From NCBI GenBank assembly GCA_964351865.1, contig CAYGPJ010000001.1, positions 62,001 to 126,000 on the forward strand: a stretch of DNA of 64,000 nucleotides. Reading direction: 5' to 3'. This document shows, piece after piece, positions 8,373 to 15,993 of the stretch. Position 1 is the stretch's first letter. The number at the start of each line of letters is the position of its first letter. This stretch comes from JBCDJI01 sp964351865. GTDB lineage: Bacteria > Verrucomicrobiota > Verrucomicrobiia > Methylacidiphilales > JBCBYL01. A model generated the notes under the pieces. It saw nothing but the letters and a program-made list of their open reading frames with translations. It searched no databases and was not told the origin of the DNA. A program made the position numbers and the translations under genes.

Positions 8373-8854
8373 TACTGTTCGTGTCGTGCAATGACCGTAT
8401 TCCCGTTAACAGATGGCCAAGCCCGTTGAGTTGATTCGGTAGATCCGAAAACTTCATCCATCCGACTGAGCAAGCGATCATAGCCATTAATAACACTATC
8501 TGGAAAACCACCTGAATAGCTTTCTATGCCCTTCTCAGCGTGGTTAACCGATACGTCAACTGGTGCTGGTTCGTGGTGGATATAGAATCCCGCAATCTCA
8601 TTACAATACTTCATGTAGAGTTGGGTATGGGTGATGAACTTGTGCCACATATTATCTACTGCGCCGAATATCGAATACTGATTATCTCGCTCGAGAGCGC
8701 ACACAACCAGCCATTTGTTCATTTCACTGCATATGGCTCGGGCGTCTTCGATTGGTGTTTGTGTGTCCTTAGAATATTTTTCTAAAAACCCACTGAGATC
8801 GAAAGCTTCAGCTTTGCGCAGGAGCTCCTGATACTGATTATTTGTATTGGTCAT
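8318..8854 (-). CDS. Glycine-rich-domain-type protein with Cys/Gly-rich tail
   Basis: This is a 178-residue protein. The central segment, VDNMWHKFITHTQLYMKYC followed by FYIHHEPAP, resembles the core of the bacterial and plant glycine-rich domain-containing family (DUF1399-like): a conserved WH, a spaced Tyr-x-x-Cys and an HH-x-P. The C-terminus ends CSNGGGGCGCCFTSDNC, with five cysteines in 17 residues and a Gly run. That tail looks like a metal-binding site or a modifiable peptide. The following gene encodes a likely dioxygenase and overlaps it. Function is not established. Confidence 0.55.
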   Translation of the reverse strand: MTNTNNQYQELLRKAEAFDLSGFLEKYSKDTQTPIEDARAICSEMNKWLVVCALERDNQYSIFGAVDNMWHKFITHTQLYMKYCNEIAGFYIHHEPAPVDVSVNHAEKGIESYSGGFPDSVINGYDRLLSRMDEVFGSTESTQRAWPSVNGNTVIARHEQYCSNGGGGCGCCFTSDNC

Positions 8855-8979
8855 ATTTTTTTTCTTGGCGAACTATTAAATGAGTCATCTATTTCTTTAC
8901 GCAGTACGTACAACACACTTGGTGCACTTAATGTACTGACATCAGTTTCTCATTATTGCAACCACTGAGATTTGCACTT
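8855..8979. promoter_or_regulatory. Promoter region of the Cys/Gly-tailed protein unit
   Basis: The 125 bases include a GTACGTAC palindrome flanked by imperfect inverted AGTAC/GTACT copies about 25 bases apart, all just upstream of the ATG at 8854. Iteron pair B (8984-9002) abuts this region. I cannot assign -35 and -10 boxes with confidence. Confidence 0.35.
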
Positions 8980-9603
8980 CTACGTTTCCTGTTCGTTTCC
9001 AGGCACTGTGGTTACAACCGCTCTTTCTTTTAAGTCTGATTTGAGAAACCAAATTCGGATCAAGTGCCAGGACTTCCGCATAAACGAGCTGATAAACAAG
9101 CCTAATAAAAACGTGCCAATTAAAATGGCTCCTACCTTCCACTCTTCGGCCAAAAGATAACCAAGTAGCGTTCCCTGAAGAACAGCAAAGGTTATCGCAA
9201 TACTATGAATGGCATAAGTCGCGCCTCGCGCTTTACCATATTTCTTGGATATTTCTTCTGCAACCTCTTTGAGTTGTTCGGCAACTGTTTCAATCCTTGT
9301 GATGTCAGCAGCCTTAATTGTGTGCTCTGAAAGCTTAAAAGCGGTTTCAACCGACTCCTTAACATCTGTGGCTATGCCTTTTTGAAGTATCGAGAAAATT
9401 GAAAAAATTCGAGCGGTTTGGATAACTACATCATCTTCATCCAATATTTTCTCTTTCCGTATGACATCGAGTACTTCTGCCCTGGTTTCCGCAGGTAATC
9501 CTTTGAGAAGCCTGTCAAGGTGGCTCTCCTGAGAGGTGGGGGTTTTACCCCCATCCTCCAGGACTTCTTGTGCATGTGCGTTCGCATCTGCAATTTCATT
9601 CAT
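8980..9603 (-). CDS. Membrane protein with coiled coil in the ParA operon
   Basis: This is a 207-residue protein. The N-terminal half is acidic and helical with a likely coiled coil (about residues 70-130). Two transmembrane segments follow (AITFAVLQGTLLGYLLA and GAILIGTFLLGLFISSF), then a basic cytoplasmic tail. Its start overlaps the ParA stop (ATGA). The last codons (GNEQET) are encoded by the 11-bp-period iteron pair B, so the repeat and coding sequence overlap. It may tether the partition ATPase or transfer complex to the membrane (inference). No family was recognised. Confidence 0.6.
   Translation of the reverse strand: MNEIADANAHAQEVLEDGGKTPTSQESHLDRLLKGLPAETRAEVLDVIRKEKILDEDDVVIQTARIFSIFSILQKGIATDVKESVETAFKLSEHTIKAADITRIETVAEQLKEVAEEISKKYGKARGATYAIHSIAITFAVLQGTLLGYLLAEEWKVGAILIGTFLLGLFISSFMRKSWHLIRIWFLKSDLKERAVVTTVPGNEQET
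8984..9002. repeat. GTTTCCTG iteron pair (site B)
   Basis: GTTTCCTG at 8984 and GTTTCCAG at 8995 have the same 11-bp spacing and TTC spacer as site A. The two sites share ACGTTTCCTGTTCGTTTCC exactly. This one sits within the last codons of the membrane-protein gene and upstream of the transcription unit starting at 8854. Confidence 0.65.
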
Positions 9604-10328
9604 GGAAGTAAAATCTCCATTGAATTATTGAACTGGTCGAATAGCTCTTTCTGGTACCGTTTGTAACGGCCTCTCATCATGCGATCATTCACACCCTGAA
9701 TCGTTTCAGCTAAGTCGAGTGCATGTTGCATCGTCAGGCTCCTTGCGTTCAATTCTCCCATGATGGAATCCGAAATTTTCGGCACGGTTACAATTTGAGG
9801 TTTATATTTTTTGAGGAATTCAATTCCCTGGGTGGATCTATCGAGAGCGACAAACTCTTTACCGTCTTTCTCGTTTTTGATTAAGAGGTAATCAATTTTG
9901 TCACCAAGTTCCTCGACCCAATGCAGGAGAATTTTCACGCTATCCGGGTCGGATGTGACACACCCGACACCAGTAAACCTGATTCCCTCTTCTGCCAGTT
10001 CGTCGAATGGAACATCTTTGAACCATTCAAACATTTCGCTATCGCTGCCGGCCCTTTGGTCGGCAATGATCAACGGGTGTTTTCCTGATTCAGCAAGTTC
10101 AACAAGTCCGTCAATTTCACGGAATTTTCGAACATCGATCTTTTGAGCTTCCGGAAAGAAGCGGTGGTAAGACCAATTACTCGAATCCATATCTACGAGC
10201 TTTGGCGTTATGCCTAAGCTGTATCCCCAGTTAGTGAGATTACAGGCGTTTGTGGTTTTAGAGACGCCTCCCTTAGTTCCAAGGAAAGTTACCACTCTCA
10301 CCTTTACTTTTGCATCTTGTTCTTTCAT
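9600..10328 (-). CDS. ParA/MinD-type P-loop ATPase
   Basis: The deviant Walker A motif GTKGGVSKTT (about residues 17-26) and the following KLVDMDSSNW and PLIIADQRAGSD place this in the ParA/Soj superfamily. At 242 residues it is a typical type Ib size without an N-terminal DNA-binding domain. Such ATPases segregate plasmids or position transfer complexes. It is preceded by a small DNA-binding protein gene next to an iteron array and followed by a membrane protein gene with a start-stop overlap. That arrangement fits a partition or transfer-positioning cassette. No classical ParB follows; the HTH protein encoded at 11823-12335 may fill that role. Confidence 0.8.
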   Translation of the reverse strand: MKEQDAKVKVRVVTFLGTKGGVSKTTNACNLTNWGYSLGITPKLVDMDSSNWSYHRFFPEAQKIDVRKFREIDGLVELAESGKHPLIIADQRAGSDSEMFEWFKDVPFDELAEEGIRFTGVGCVTSDPDSVKILLHWVEELGDKIDYLLIKNEKDGKEFVALDRSTQGIEFLKKYKPQIVTVPKISDSIMGELNARSLTMQHALDLAETIQGVNDRMMRGRYKRYQKELFDQFNNSMEILLP

Positions 10329-10344
10329 AGTATCTTACGTCCTT

Positions 10345-10743
10345 TCAATTAACGTTTGATTGGTTATTTAATAGGCGGCGAGCTTCCTCTTCTGTCAGGA
10401 TTTGAAGCTCGCCGTCTGTTTGTTTTGTAGTTTCTGACTTGTTCTCAGAAATTTGTGCTTTGGCCTTTTCGATTGCGCTCATGTTGGAGCTGTAATCTTC
10501 TGTAGGTTTCGTGACTCTGCGCGTGTGGCTGTATTGAGGGTATCCCTCAGTGATTCCTCGAACCTTTGCAAATTTGAAAACGGTGGATTTAACCACGTCA
10601 ATTTCCCCGTTTGTTTTTTCTCTCAATAGGTCCGCTATTTCCTGCCAGGAGTAATCAGGTCGATGCTGTGCAATAAAATCCTTATGCTCTCTCAGCTTGC
10701 TCTTACCAGGGCGCGTAATTTCGCCTGTTACAAATGAAGGCAT
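10345..10743 (-). CDS. Small HTH-like DNA-binding protein of the ParA operon
   Basis: This is a 132-residue basic protein. SWQEIADLLREKTNG followed by VVKSTVFKFAKVRG (about residues 31-64) reads as a helix-turn-helix with a wing, and the C-terminal half is polar and helical. It is encoded immediately downstream of the iteron array at 10749-10810, six bases from its ATG. It is the best candidate to bind the GTTTCCTG iterons and to regulate its own operon. It is not homologous to a named family that I can recognise. Confidence 0.6.
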   Translation of the reverse strand: MPSFVTGEITRPGKSKLREHKDFIAQHRPDYSWQEIADLLREKTNGEIDVVKSTVFKFAKVRGITEGYPQYSHTRRVTKPTEDYSSNMSAIEKAKAQISENKSETTKQTDGELQILTEEEARRLLNNQSNVN

Positions 10744-10748
10744 AGAGT

Positions 10749-10810
10749 GTTTCCTGACTGTTTCCTGCTGTCCTGTTCAGAAGGAACAGGCGTTTCCTTT
10801 TCGTTTCCTG
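10749..10810. repeat. GTTTCCTG iteron array with inner palindrome (site C)
   Basis: Copies or near-copies start at 10749, 10760, 10792 (GTTTCCTT) and 10803, in pairs with an 11-bp period. A perfect inverted repeat, CCTGTTC/GAACAGG (10772-10790), lies in the middle. The array fills the gap between the primase-like gene and the small DNA-binding protein gene. It reads as an operator or partition site. Confidence 0.7.
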
Positions 10811-10816
10811 ATATAA

Positions 10817-11716
10817 TTAGGAATTGGAAAATTTTTTTATGTCTTGATTCCAGTCCTTTGAGAAAGACGCACGTCGATCAAACCTGATTCCATGGTCTCT
10901 CAGCATCTGAGATACTCGCTCGATTGGGTTTTGAGCTTCTTTGTCATTATCGAATGCCAGGATTATGTGGGATTTGTTCTCTATGGCATACTCAAGGAGC
11001 TTCTGGGGAATGAAAGTTCCTCCGGATGCGTATGCAGTCGCTCCTGTTATCTGGTAATACGAGATGGCGTCGATAGGAGATTCAGCAATAGCAAATGTAT
11101 CCGGGTCTAGTTCACCACACCTGAAAAAGCCCTCGTGTTTGCTCCCTAGTGCCATGTGAAAGCGTTTTGAGTCCCTTGACGGCCTGACAGTGACCCCTTT
11201 TAGATTTCCTTGAAAATCCAAGTGTTTGAATACTGCACTTCCAAACTGGTTGGCATATATCCAACTGTCGGCATAAAGACGGTCAATTAGCTCTGAAGAT
11301 AGTTTTCTTGTTCCAATCAGGTAGTCTCTGGCCTCTCCCCAACGGTGTGTGGTTTCATCTGCATATCGGTCTAGTTGCTCCTCAAAGCTCATGGACGGCC
11401 TTTTATGCGTCTTAGGCGCTTGATCCTGAGCGGCTATGTGGCGAGCCATATACGAGCCGGTAAGGTATTCTACAGCTTCCTTAAATGTGTAGTTGGCGAT
11501 ATGGATTATCAGATCGATCGAACCGTAACCGCCTTTCTGGGCTTTGTGGTCAAACCAGCGTTGCCCGGTCACGTTTATACGCCATTTGCTATTTTTCCGG
11601 TCAAAGTGGATGGATTCACCTTCAGCTTTACCGTAATCAAAGCCATGTGCCTCCAGGACGGAAAGTACAGATACCGCCCGGGCCTCTTCAATTCTTTGGG
11701 AATAATCAGAAGACAT
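10817..11716 (-). CDS. Toprim-domain primase-like protein (DUF3991/Toprim_2 type)
   Basis: Starting at MSSDYSQRIEEARAVSVLSV, the protein is about 299 residues. The N-terminal part contains a CHC2-like fold with RWFDHKAQKGGYGSIDLIIHI. The C-terminal Toprim core shows FAIAESPIDAISYYQ (Glu of Toprim) and HIILAFDNDKEA (DxD). Proteins of this type prime replication of plasmids and conjugative elements. A longer ORF begins at 11806, but that extension covers the GAAACAAG repeats and lacks family features, so the ATG at 11716 was chosen. The N-terminal zinc-ligand cysteines of bacterial DnaG are absent. Confidence 0.75.
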   Translation of the reverse strand: MSSDYSQRIEEARAVSVLSVLEAHGFDYGKAEGESIHFDRKNSKWRINVTGQRWFDHKAQKGGYGSIDLIIHIANYTFKEAVEYLTGSYMARHIAAQDQAPKTHKRPSMSFEEQLDRYADETTHRWGEARDYLIGTRKLSSELIDRLYADSWIYANQFGSAVFKHLDFQGNLKGVTVRPSRDSKRFHMALGSKHEGFFRCGELDPDTFAIAESPIDAISYYQITGATAYASGGTFIPQKLLEYAIENKSHIILAFDNDKEAQNPIERVSQMLRDHGIRFDRRASFSKDWNQDIKKFSNS

Positions 11717-11734
11717 AAAATTTATGCTCTTTTT

Positions 11735-11818
11735 GAAACAAGGTGAAACAAGATTTGCAGAGTTTTGAATTTGAGTTAGTCGAGTTTTTGAGACTATTTT
11801 GTGCACGTTTGAAACAAG
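11735..11818. repeat. GAAACAAG repeats upstream of the primase-like gene
   Basis: Exact GAAACAAG copies lie at 11735-11742 and 11745-11752 (10-bp period) and at 11811-11818. An inverted copy, CTTGTTTC, is at 12259-12266 inside the neighbouring HTH gene. Spacing by one helical turn next to a replication gene suggests replication-initiator or repressor binding sites. Confidence 0.55.
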
Positions 11819-11822
11819 ACGA

Positions 11823-12335
11823 CTAAGAATGCTGAGTCCGCTTTTTGCTGAACTGATCCTTTAATTTTTCGAATGATTCCATCTTGCTCCCATGACCACC
11901 TGCAACGATGTGTAGGAGTTTTCGGATGCTGTAATGCCTAATTTCGTCCGGCGAAGTGAGTTTTTTAAGATGCGCTTGCACTTCCGTAGGTAGTTCAAGC
12001 AGATGAAAAACCTGTGTTACCCTGGCTCGCGTAAGGCCCTCTTTTCTAGCAATTTCCGCTTTGGTAAGGCTTGAATCCTTTTCAAGTGATTCTCTCCATC
12101 TTAGGGCTTGGAAAATGGGATGTTCGCCCTTTTCTGGTTTTTGGGGCGATGATGCAATTTTTTCCACTGCTGCACTTTCAGAAAATCCTGAAACATCAAA
12201 CGGATAAGCAACAAACGGTGATGCTCCCCAGCGGGAACAGGGAATGCCAAAAACTAATCTTGTTTCAAAAAAAGTTCGTATTTCGTTCTTACCCGCGGAG
12301 CCAATTAAGTCAAAATGCGAACTTTTTGACACCAA
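11823..12335 (-). CDS. ParB-type HTH protein
   Basis: The C-terminal two thirds show the ParB/KorB-like HTH: LTKAEIARKEGLTRARVTQV, then HLLELPTEVQAHL and SIRKLL. This motif occurs in plasmid partition proteins and in HTH proteins accompanying recombinases. The N-terminal 60 residues are of uncertain status. The first codons are TTG and GTG, and the region carries an inverted GAAACAAG copy, so translation may start further in. No ParB nuclease domain (GExR) is present. Two palindromes lie upstream at 12413-12457 and may be its binding sites. Confidence 0.65.
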   Translation of the reverse strand: MVSKSSHFDLIGSAGKNEIRTFFETRLVFGIPCSRWGASPFVAYPFDVSGFSESAAVEKIASSPQKPEKGEHPIFQALRWRESLEKDSSLTKAEIARKEGLTRARVTQVFHLLELPTEVQAHLKKLTSPDEIRHYSIRKLLHIVAGGHGSKMESFEKLKDQFSKKRTQHS

Positions 12336-12412
12336 TCGATAACTACTTGATAATCAGAAATTTAAGTTATCCTGTTTTTGTAAAAAAACTCGATAAGTTC
12401 GTCTACCTGATT

Positions 12413-12457
12413 GACCCTACATGCAAGGGTCGAACTTTTATCATCTGCAATGCAGAT
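12413..12457. promoter_or_regulatory. Paired palindromes upstream of the ParB-type gene
   Basis: GACCCT/AGGGTC (12413-12431, 7-base loop) and ATCTGCA-A-TGCAGAT (12443-12457, perfect) sit side by side in an AT-rich gene-free stretch (12336-12559). Nearby, GTTCG and CGAAC words recur in both orientations. A partition site, resolution site or replication origin would each fit. Nothing else was seen in this gap. Confidence 0.45.
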
Positions 12458-12559
12458 CAGGTTCTTCATCCGGAAAGCATACCTTATTCGTAAAAGTGGA
12501 TAGATCTACTATAATTATATATACCCCGTTGATCCCTAAGAGGTAAATAGCAATACTCT

Positions 12560-13048
12560 TTAGCTACTCTCTGATTGCTCGTCGACTTCACTCTCAAGTA
12601 ACTCTTTAAGTTCTTTGAGTGCATCAGGAATTGCTGTCGCCTTAAGAAGGCTACCCAAAAAACGGTTGATAATCTTAGTCCAATACGTGAGTTTTCTTCG
12701 AAATAGCCGACCAGTGACTCTTTGATTAATTGTCTGAAGCATTCCCTGATTAGCTTGTTTAGTATATTCTTCTTTTATATCAAGCTGAGCACCATAGAGG
12801 CCCGCATTCTGTAGCTCCAAACCTTCTGCAGAATCTATAAATTTGGTTAGCTTGTTATTCCCATGCGCATCTGTTAGACCGACAAAATCATCCCTGAATT
12901 CATTAAATGCCGCCTGAAGTTTTTCGTATCTCTCTGGAAAATGTTCTGGGGCATACTCATTGAGCATTTCGAGAATGTGCAAAATTTCGTTGAGAAGGCT
13001 TTTCAGCCTTACCCTAACCTCTGAAATATCATTTTCTTGTAAAGGCAT
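12560..13048 (-). CDS. Hypothetical protein downstream of the SIR2 gene
   Basis: This is a 162-residue, mostly helical soluble protein rich in Glu and Leu with a short amphipathic stretch (RFLGSLLKATAIP). It is not a family I recognise. It begins nine bases after the SIR2 C-terminal fragment and runs in the same direction, so it is probably co-transcribed with the defence gene. It could be a second component of that system or an unrelated passenger. Confidence 0.55.
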   Translation of the reverse strand: MPLQENDISEVRVRLKSLLNEILHILEMLNEYAPEHFPERYEKLQAAFNEFRDDFVGLTDAHGNNKLTKFIDSAEGLELQNAGLYGAQLDIKEEYTKQANQGMLQTINQRVTGRLFRRKLTYWTKIINRFLGSLLKATAIPDALKELKELLESEVDEQSESS

Positions 13049-13056
13049 TTTTTATT

Positions 13057-13251
13057 TTATGTTAAGTGTTTGATGAAAATTTGCGCAATAAATCGAATAT
13101 ATTCATACTTATCAAGAGTCTCTTCTATCAAAACTGCCTGATCGTTAAATATTGGACTCAAGCATTTATCCATTCTCCAAGTTAACTCATAGAACCACTT
13201 CAGATCCTCTTTACCCTCACACGGTTCTGAATTATTTAGAAAATAACACAA
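13057..13251 (-). pseudogene. C-terminal continuation of the SIR2 protein in the -1 frame
   Basis: The 64-residue ORF overlaps the last codons of the SIR2 gene. If the reading frame slips -1 at the TTTT run (GAATTTTGTG), the sequence continues smoothly from the TEF residues into CYFLNNSEP, WFYELTWRMDKCLSPIFN and onward. In recalled relatives the WVVVPDD segment is followed by a similar YELxWR stretch. That supports a frameshift rather than two genes. It lacks its own ATG and a ribosome-binding site. Confidence 0.5.
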
Positions 13252-14297
13252 AATTCAGTATAGCTCCACAAGGTGCTTCTGCGATCATCTGGAACGACGA
13301 CCCAGCCTGGGTATGAATGTCGCTGCTCTTTCCACGCCTCCAAGGTATCGAGTAATTGCTCTTTGTATTCAATTTTTGATTCCGGATAAAGTTTGGAATT
13401 TGAATATGGCCACTGCAAAGCGTTTTCAGACTTCTTTTTAGAATCTAAGTAATCAAAAAAACGGTTCAGTCCCTCGTAATAATCTTCGTCTTTAATGTCA
13501 TTACACTCTGCCATATTAACGACCACTATATTTCTACTCTCTAGTAACTTTTTTTGTGCGTCTGACAAATTTATTACGCCAACTAAATATATCTTAGGCG
13601 AGTTACTACTACCTAAATTATCTCTAATCCAACCCATCCATTGAAGAAAATTAGGGTCGTCACCAGAGAATCCAACAAGGCAAAGTGTGTTTTCAAGAAG
13701 TGATTGTTGGACTGTATTAACAAAAGGCGCAAAATCCTTTGGGTATCGACGGTAATCTTCTTCTGTTATAGTAAATGGTCGATCAGAAGGGAAACTACCA
13801 TGGAGCTTGATTATTCTTGGGTGAGCAGAATAAATCAGATCCTCCTTATTTACTACGACGTCGAACTTATGTGATGAGACAGAGTGAGATGCCCGTTCAA
13901 GCAGTGTATCATAATTAGTTGTAAATACATCAGACCAGGGGAGATTGAGTAATTTTGTATGTAATCCCGAGGGATCGTAATCTTTATCAGGAATGGATTC
14001 TCTTATTAGTTGATCAAGAACTGGACGCCCTAATGCTGCATGCACTTCATCCGCGAGCTTCAAGACGTTCGTGTACTTTGCTCCTATGCCAGGCTGTTTG
14101 CCATGCACCTTTGTATAGAACAGATCACCAAGTTCCGACCAATCAGGAAATTTTTTGCATGCCGGATTATTAGGAACGGAGTTTTTACTAAACCCAGCCC
14201 CAACCATAATGGCCGCATGCCTTGTCCAAAGCCTGTCAGATATTTCATTAAGGTAGGGTAATATGCTACTGGCGATTTGGGGCGTATCACTTCTCAT
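13236..14297 (-). CDS. SIR2-domain defence protein, probably frameshifted
   Basis: Sirtuin-like NAD-binding motifs are clear: AAIMVGAGFSKNS (about residues 29-41), FTTNYDTLLE, RIIKLHGSF with the catalytic-type His, and CLVGFSGDDPNF. Standalone SIR2 proteins of this kind deplete NAD+ on phage infection (established for DSR/Thoeris/pAgo-associated families). After about 340 residues the frame ends at TEFCVIF, directly at a T-run. The other frame continues a similar sequence for 64 residues. The combined product would be about 417 residues, shorter than the large SIR2 defence proteins I recall, so the gene may be degraded as well as frameshifted. AT-rich composition fits a transferred gene. Confidence 0.75.
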   Translation of the reverse strand: MRSDTPQIASSILPYLNEISDRLWTRHAAIMVGAGFSKNSVPNNPACKKFPDWSELGDLFYTKVHGKQPGIGAKYTNVLKLADEVHAALGRPVLDQLIRESIPDKDYDPSGLHTKLLNLPWSDVFTTNYDTLLERASHSVSSHKFDVVVNKEDLIYSAHPRIIKLHGSFPSDRPFTITEEDYRRYPKDFAPFVNTVQQSLLENTLCLVGFSGDDPNFLQWMGWIRDNLGSSNSPKIYLVGVINLSDAQKKLLESRNIVVVNMAECNDIKDEDYYEGLNRFFDYLDSKKKSENALQWPYSNSKLYPESKIEYKEQLLDTLEAWKEQRHSYPGWVVVPDDRRSTLWSYTEFCVIF

Positions 14298-14651
14298 TTA
14301 CATTCTCTATTTTTTATTTGGCAATCCTAATCTAGATTGGAATACGTGGAGAATATATATAGGGATTTAGTTAGGATTAACCAATGCATAACTTCCGAAA
14401 AGATAAATTTCCGAGTGTTGACTCCAGATTGTTAAATCTACTGCCAGTTTTCCAAGTATGTTAAGCATCTCGCTCTCCGAGAGATTGTATAATTATATAT
14501 TTCACAACGCTTACCTGTTTTAGGGTAAATGAATTATACGGAATATCTCCTGAAAAAATATATTAGATTCCGTAACCGTCACGACTCATTTCTGAGTACC
14601 TCACACATATCCCCATTCACCTAAAGTCTTCCTTAAAAGACAGACAGAAAA
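14298..14651. other. AT-rich gap at the right edge of the first accessory block
   Basis: This 354-base stretch has no intact gene. It holds the decayed fragment at 14520-14582 and otherwise only AT-rich sequence with short inverted CTCTC/GAGAG words near 14471. The change from accessory to core-like haem genes occurs here. Confidence 0.5.
14520..14582 (-). pseudogene. Decayed fragment of the gene type found at 32604-33722
   Basis: Bases 14552-14578 match 32864-32890 at 26 of 27 positions in the same orientation. On the minus strand the fragment reads VTVTESNIFFQEIFRII before a stop. The intact gene reads AVTKSNIFFREMAKII at the matching place. Similarity fades on both sides, as expected for an old remnant. 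Confidence 0.6.
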
Positions 14652-15164
14652 TTAAACTTTAGATAAACTTTCCGAAACAAAAGCTGTAACGGCAGCATTC
14701 AAATCCTCGCGATCTGGATGCCCTTTGGCATCTTGCCAGTTCTGACGTCGCTCTGGTGTGGGATACTGTGAATGCTCTTCTGGCAAAGTCTCCATCCACC
14801 GGATCAATTCCGTATCGATTTCTCCGGCGCAGAGAAACCAGCCGCAAAGTTCATTATTATTTGCTTTAAGAATATTTTTGAGCCGCAGTGCAATACTGCG
14901 TCCGTAGGAGGATTGGGGATTGGCTCCCATAGTGCCGATCAATCCCACCTTCTGATGCTTTAACCCTTTCAGATACTCAAGCGAAAAATCGTCGGCAGTG
15001 GCACCATTGACCCAGAATCCGTGAATCAACCAGTCATAACCCTCTGCGGGTGGAGCGGACTCGACCGCGGCAGTTGTAATCTCACCTGACAATGCATCCG
15101 CAACGGCTTCTACCACGCGTCTGGTATTACCGGTTCGGCTGGAATAGGTGATCAAAATTTTCAT
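14652..15164 (-). CDS. Flavodoxin, haem-locus type
   Basis: This is a 170-residue flavodoxin-fold protein. The FMN phosphate loop is YSSRTGNTRRV (residues 7-17), and WLIHGFWVNGATAD and GTMGANPQ lie at the other FMN loops. Flavodoxins of this branch are often encoded with haem uptake genes and may supply electrons for haem degradation; that role is inferred. Its start overlaps the stop of the haem ABC ATPase gene, and it is the last gene of the haem operon. A second, shorter-chain flavodoxin is encoded further upstream at 24039-24551. Confidence 0.8.
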   Translation of the reverse strand: MKILITYSSRTGNTRRVVEAVADALSGEITTAAVESAPPAEGYDWLIHGFWVNGATADDFSLEYLKGLKHQKVGLIGTMGANPQSSYGRSIALRLKNILKANNNELCGWFLCAGEIDTELIRWMETLPEEHSQYPTPERRQNWQDAKGHPDREDLNAAVTAFVSESLSKV

Positions 15165-15991
15165 ATCTCATAGGATGCCGTATGGTGAACAAAGATACCA
15201 CGTCCTTCACCGTCCAGCTGATAATGTTTACTGCGAATCCCGAAAACCTCTTCAACTAGCGACTCGGTTAACACCTCATCCACCGCTCCATAGGCGTGAG
15301 ACGTGCCGCCGGAAAGCACGAGCACATCATCCGCATATGCCAATGCCATATTAATATCATGAATAATCAGTAGTACCGCAGCACCGCGCTCAGCCAGATC
15401 CCGGCAAATGTTCAAAACCTCATGACTATGCTTCAAATCCAAAGCCGAAGAAGGTTCATCCAACAATAACAATTTATCTTTCAGCTTCCCGTCCACACCT
15501 TCCAACTGTGCCAGCGAGCGAGCCAATTGCGTTCGTTGTTTTTCTCCGCCTGACAACGACGTATAATCACGATCCGCAAAATGGATCATGTCAATTTTGG
15601 TAAGCGCCTGCTCGACGATCTCATGATCCTGTTCGGTCTCGCTCCAGCCGAAAAACGGAGCCCGTCCCATCATGGCCACCTCGCGCACCCGCAGCGGAAA
15701 AGGGATATAATACTGTTGGTTCATCGCTACCCGGATATGCGCCAGTTCCCACTTCGAATACCTGTCCAGATTTTTGCCCTTCAATCGAATTTCTCCGCAC
15801 GCAGGTACGTATTCACCGCTGATCAAACGGAACAAAGTTGATTTACCCGCCCCGTTGGGTCCGATCACCGCAAGGATTCGTCCGGGTGTCAGTTGCATAT
15901 TCACTCCATCGAGAATCTGCTTTCCACCCGGCGCAACATATCCCAGTTCACGGGCGGCTACTAATGTATCTATGGAGATTTGAGATTTCAT
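15161..15991 (-). CDS. hmuV: Haem ABC transporter ATP-binding protein HmuV
   Basis: This is a 276-residue ABC ATPase of the iron/haem/cobalamin importer class. Walker A is GPNGAGKST (residues 44-52), the signature is SLSGGEKQRTQLAR, Walker B is LLLLDEPSSALDLKH and the switch His is IIHDIN. The insert between the signature and Walker B (EGVDGKLKDK) is typical of HmuV. It is encoded three bases from the permease gene and overlaps the flavodoxin gene. It powers haem import across the inner membrane. Confidence 0.9.
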   Translation of the reverse strand: MKSQISIDTLVAARELGYVAPGGKQILDGVNMQLTPGRILAVIGPNGAGKSTLFRLISGEYVPACGEIRLKGKNLDRYSKWELAHIRVAMNQQYYIPFPLRVREVAMMGRAPFFGWSETEQDHEIVEQALTKIDMIHFADRDYTSLSGGEKQRTQLARSLAQLEGVDGKLKDKLLLLDEPSSALDLKHSHEVLNICRDLAERGAAVLLIIHDINMALAYADDVLVLSGGTSHAYGAVDEVLTESLVEEVFGIRSKHYQLDGEGRGIFVHHTASYEI

Positions 15992-15993
15992 GA

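Noticed and set aside
893..14297. A complete integrative conjugative element
   Set aside because: Relaxase and coupling protein are present, but no integrase, VirB4 or mating-pair genes can be found, so only mobilization is supported.
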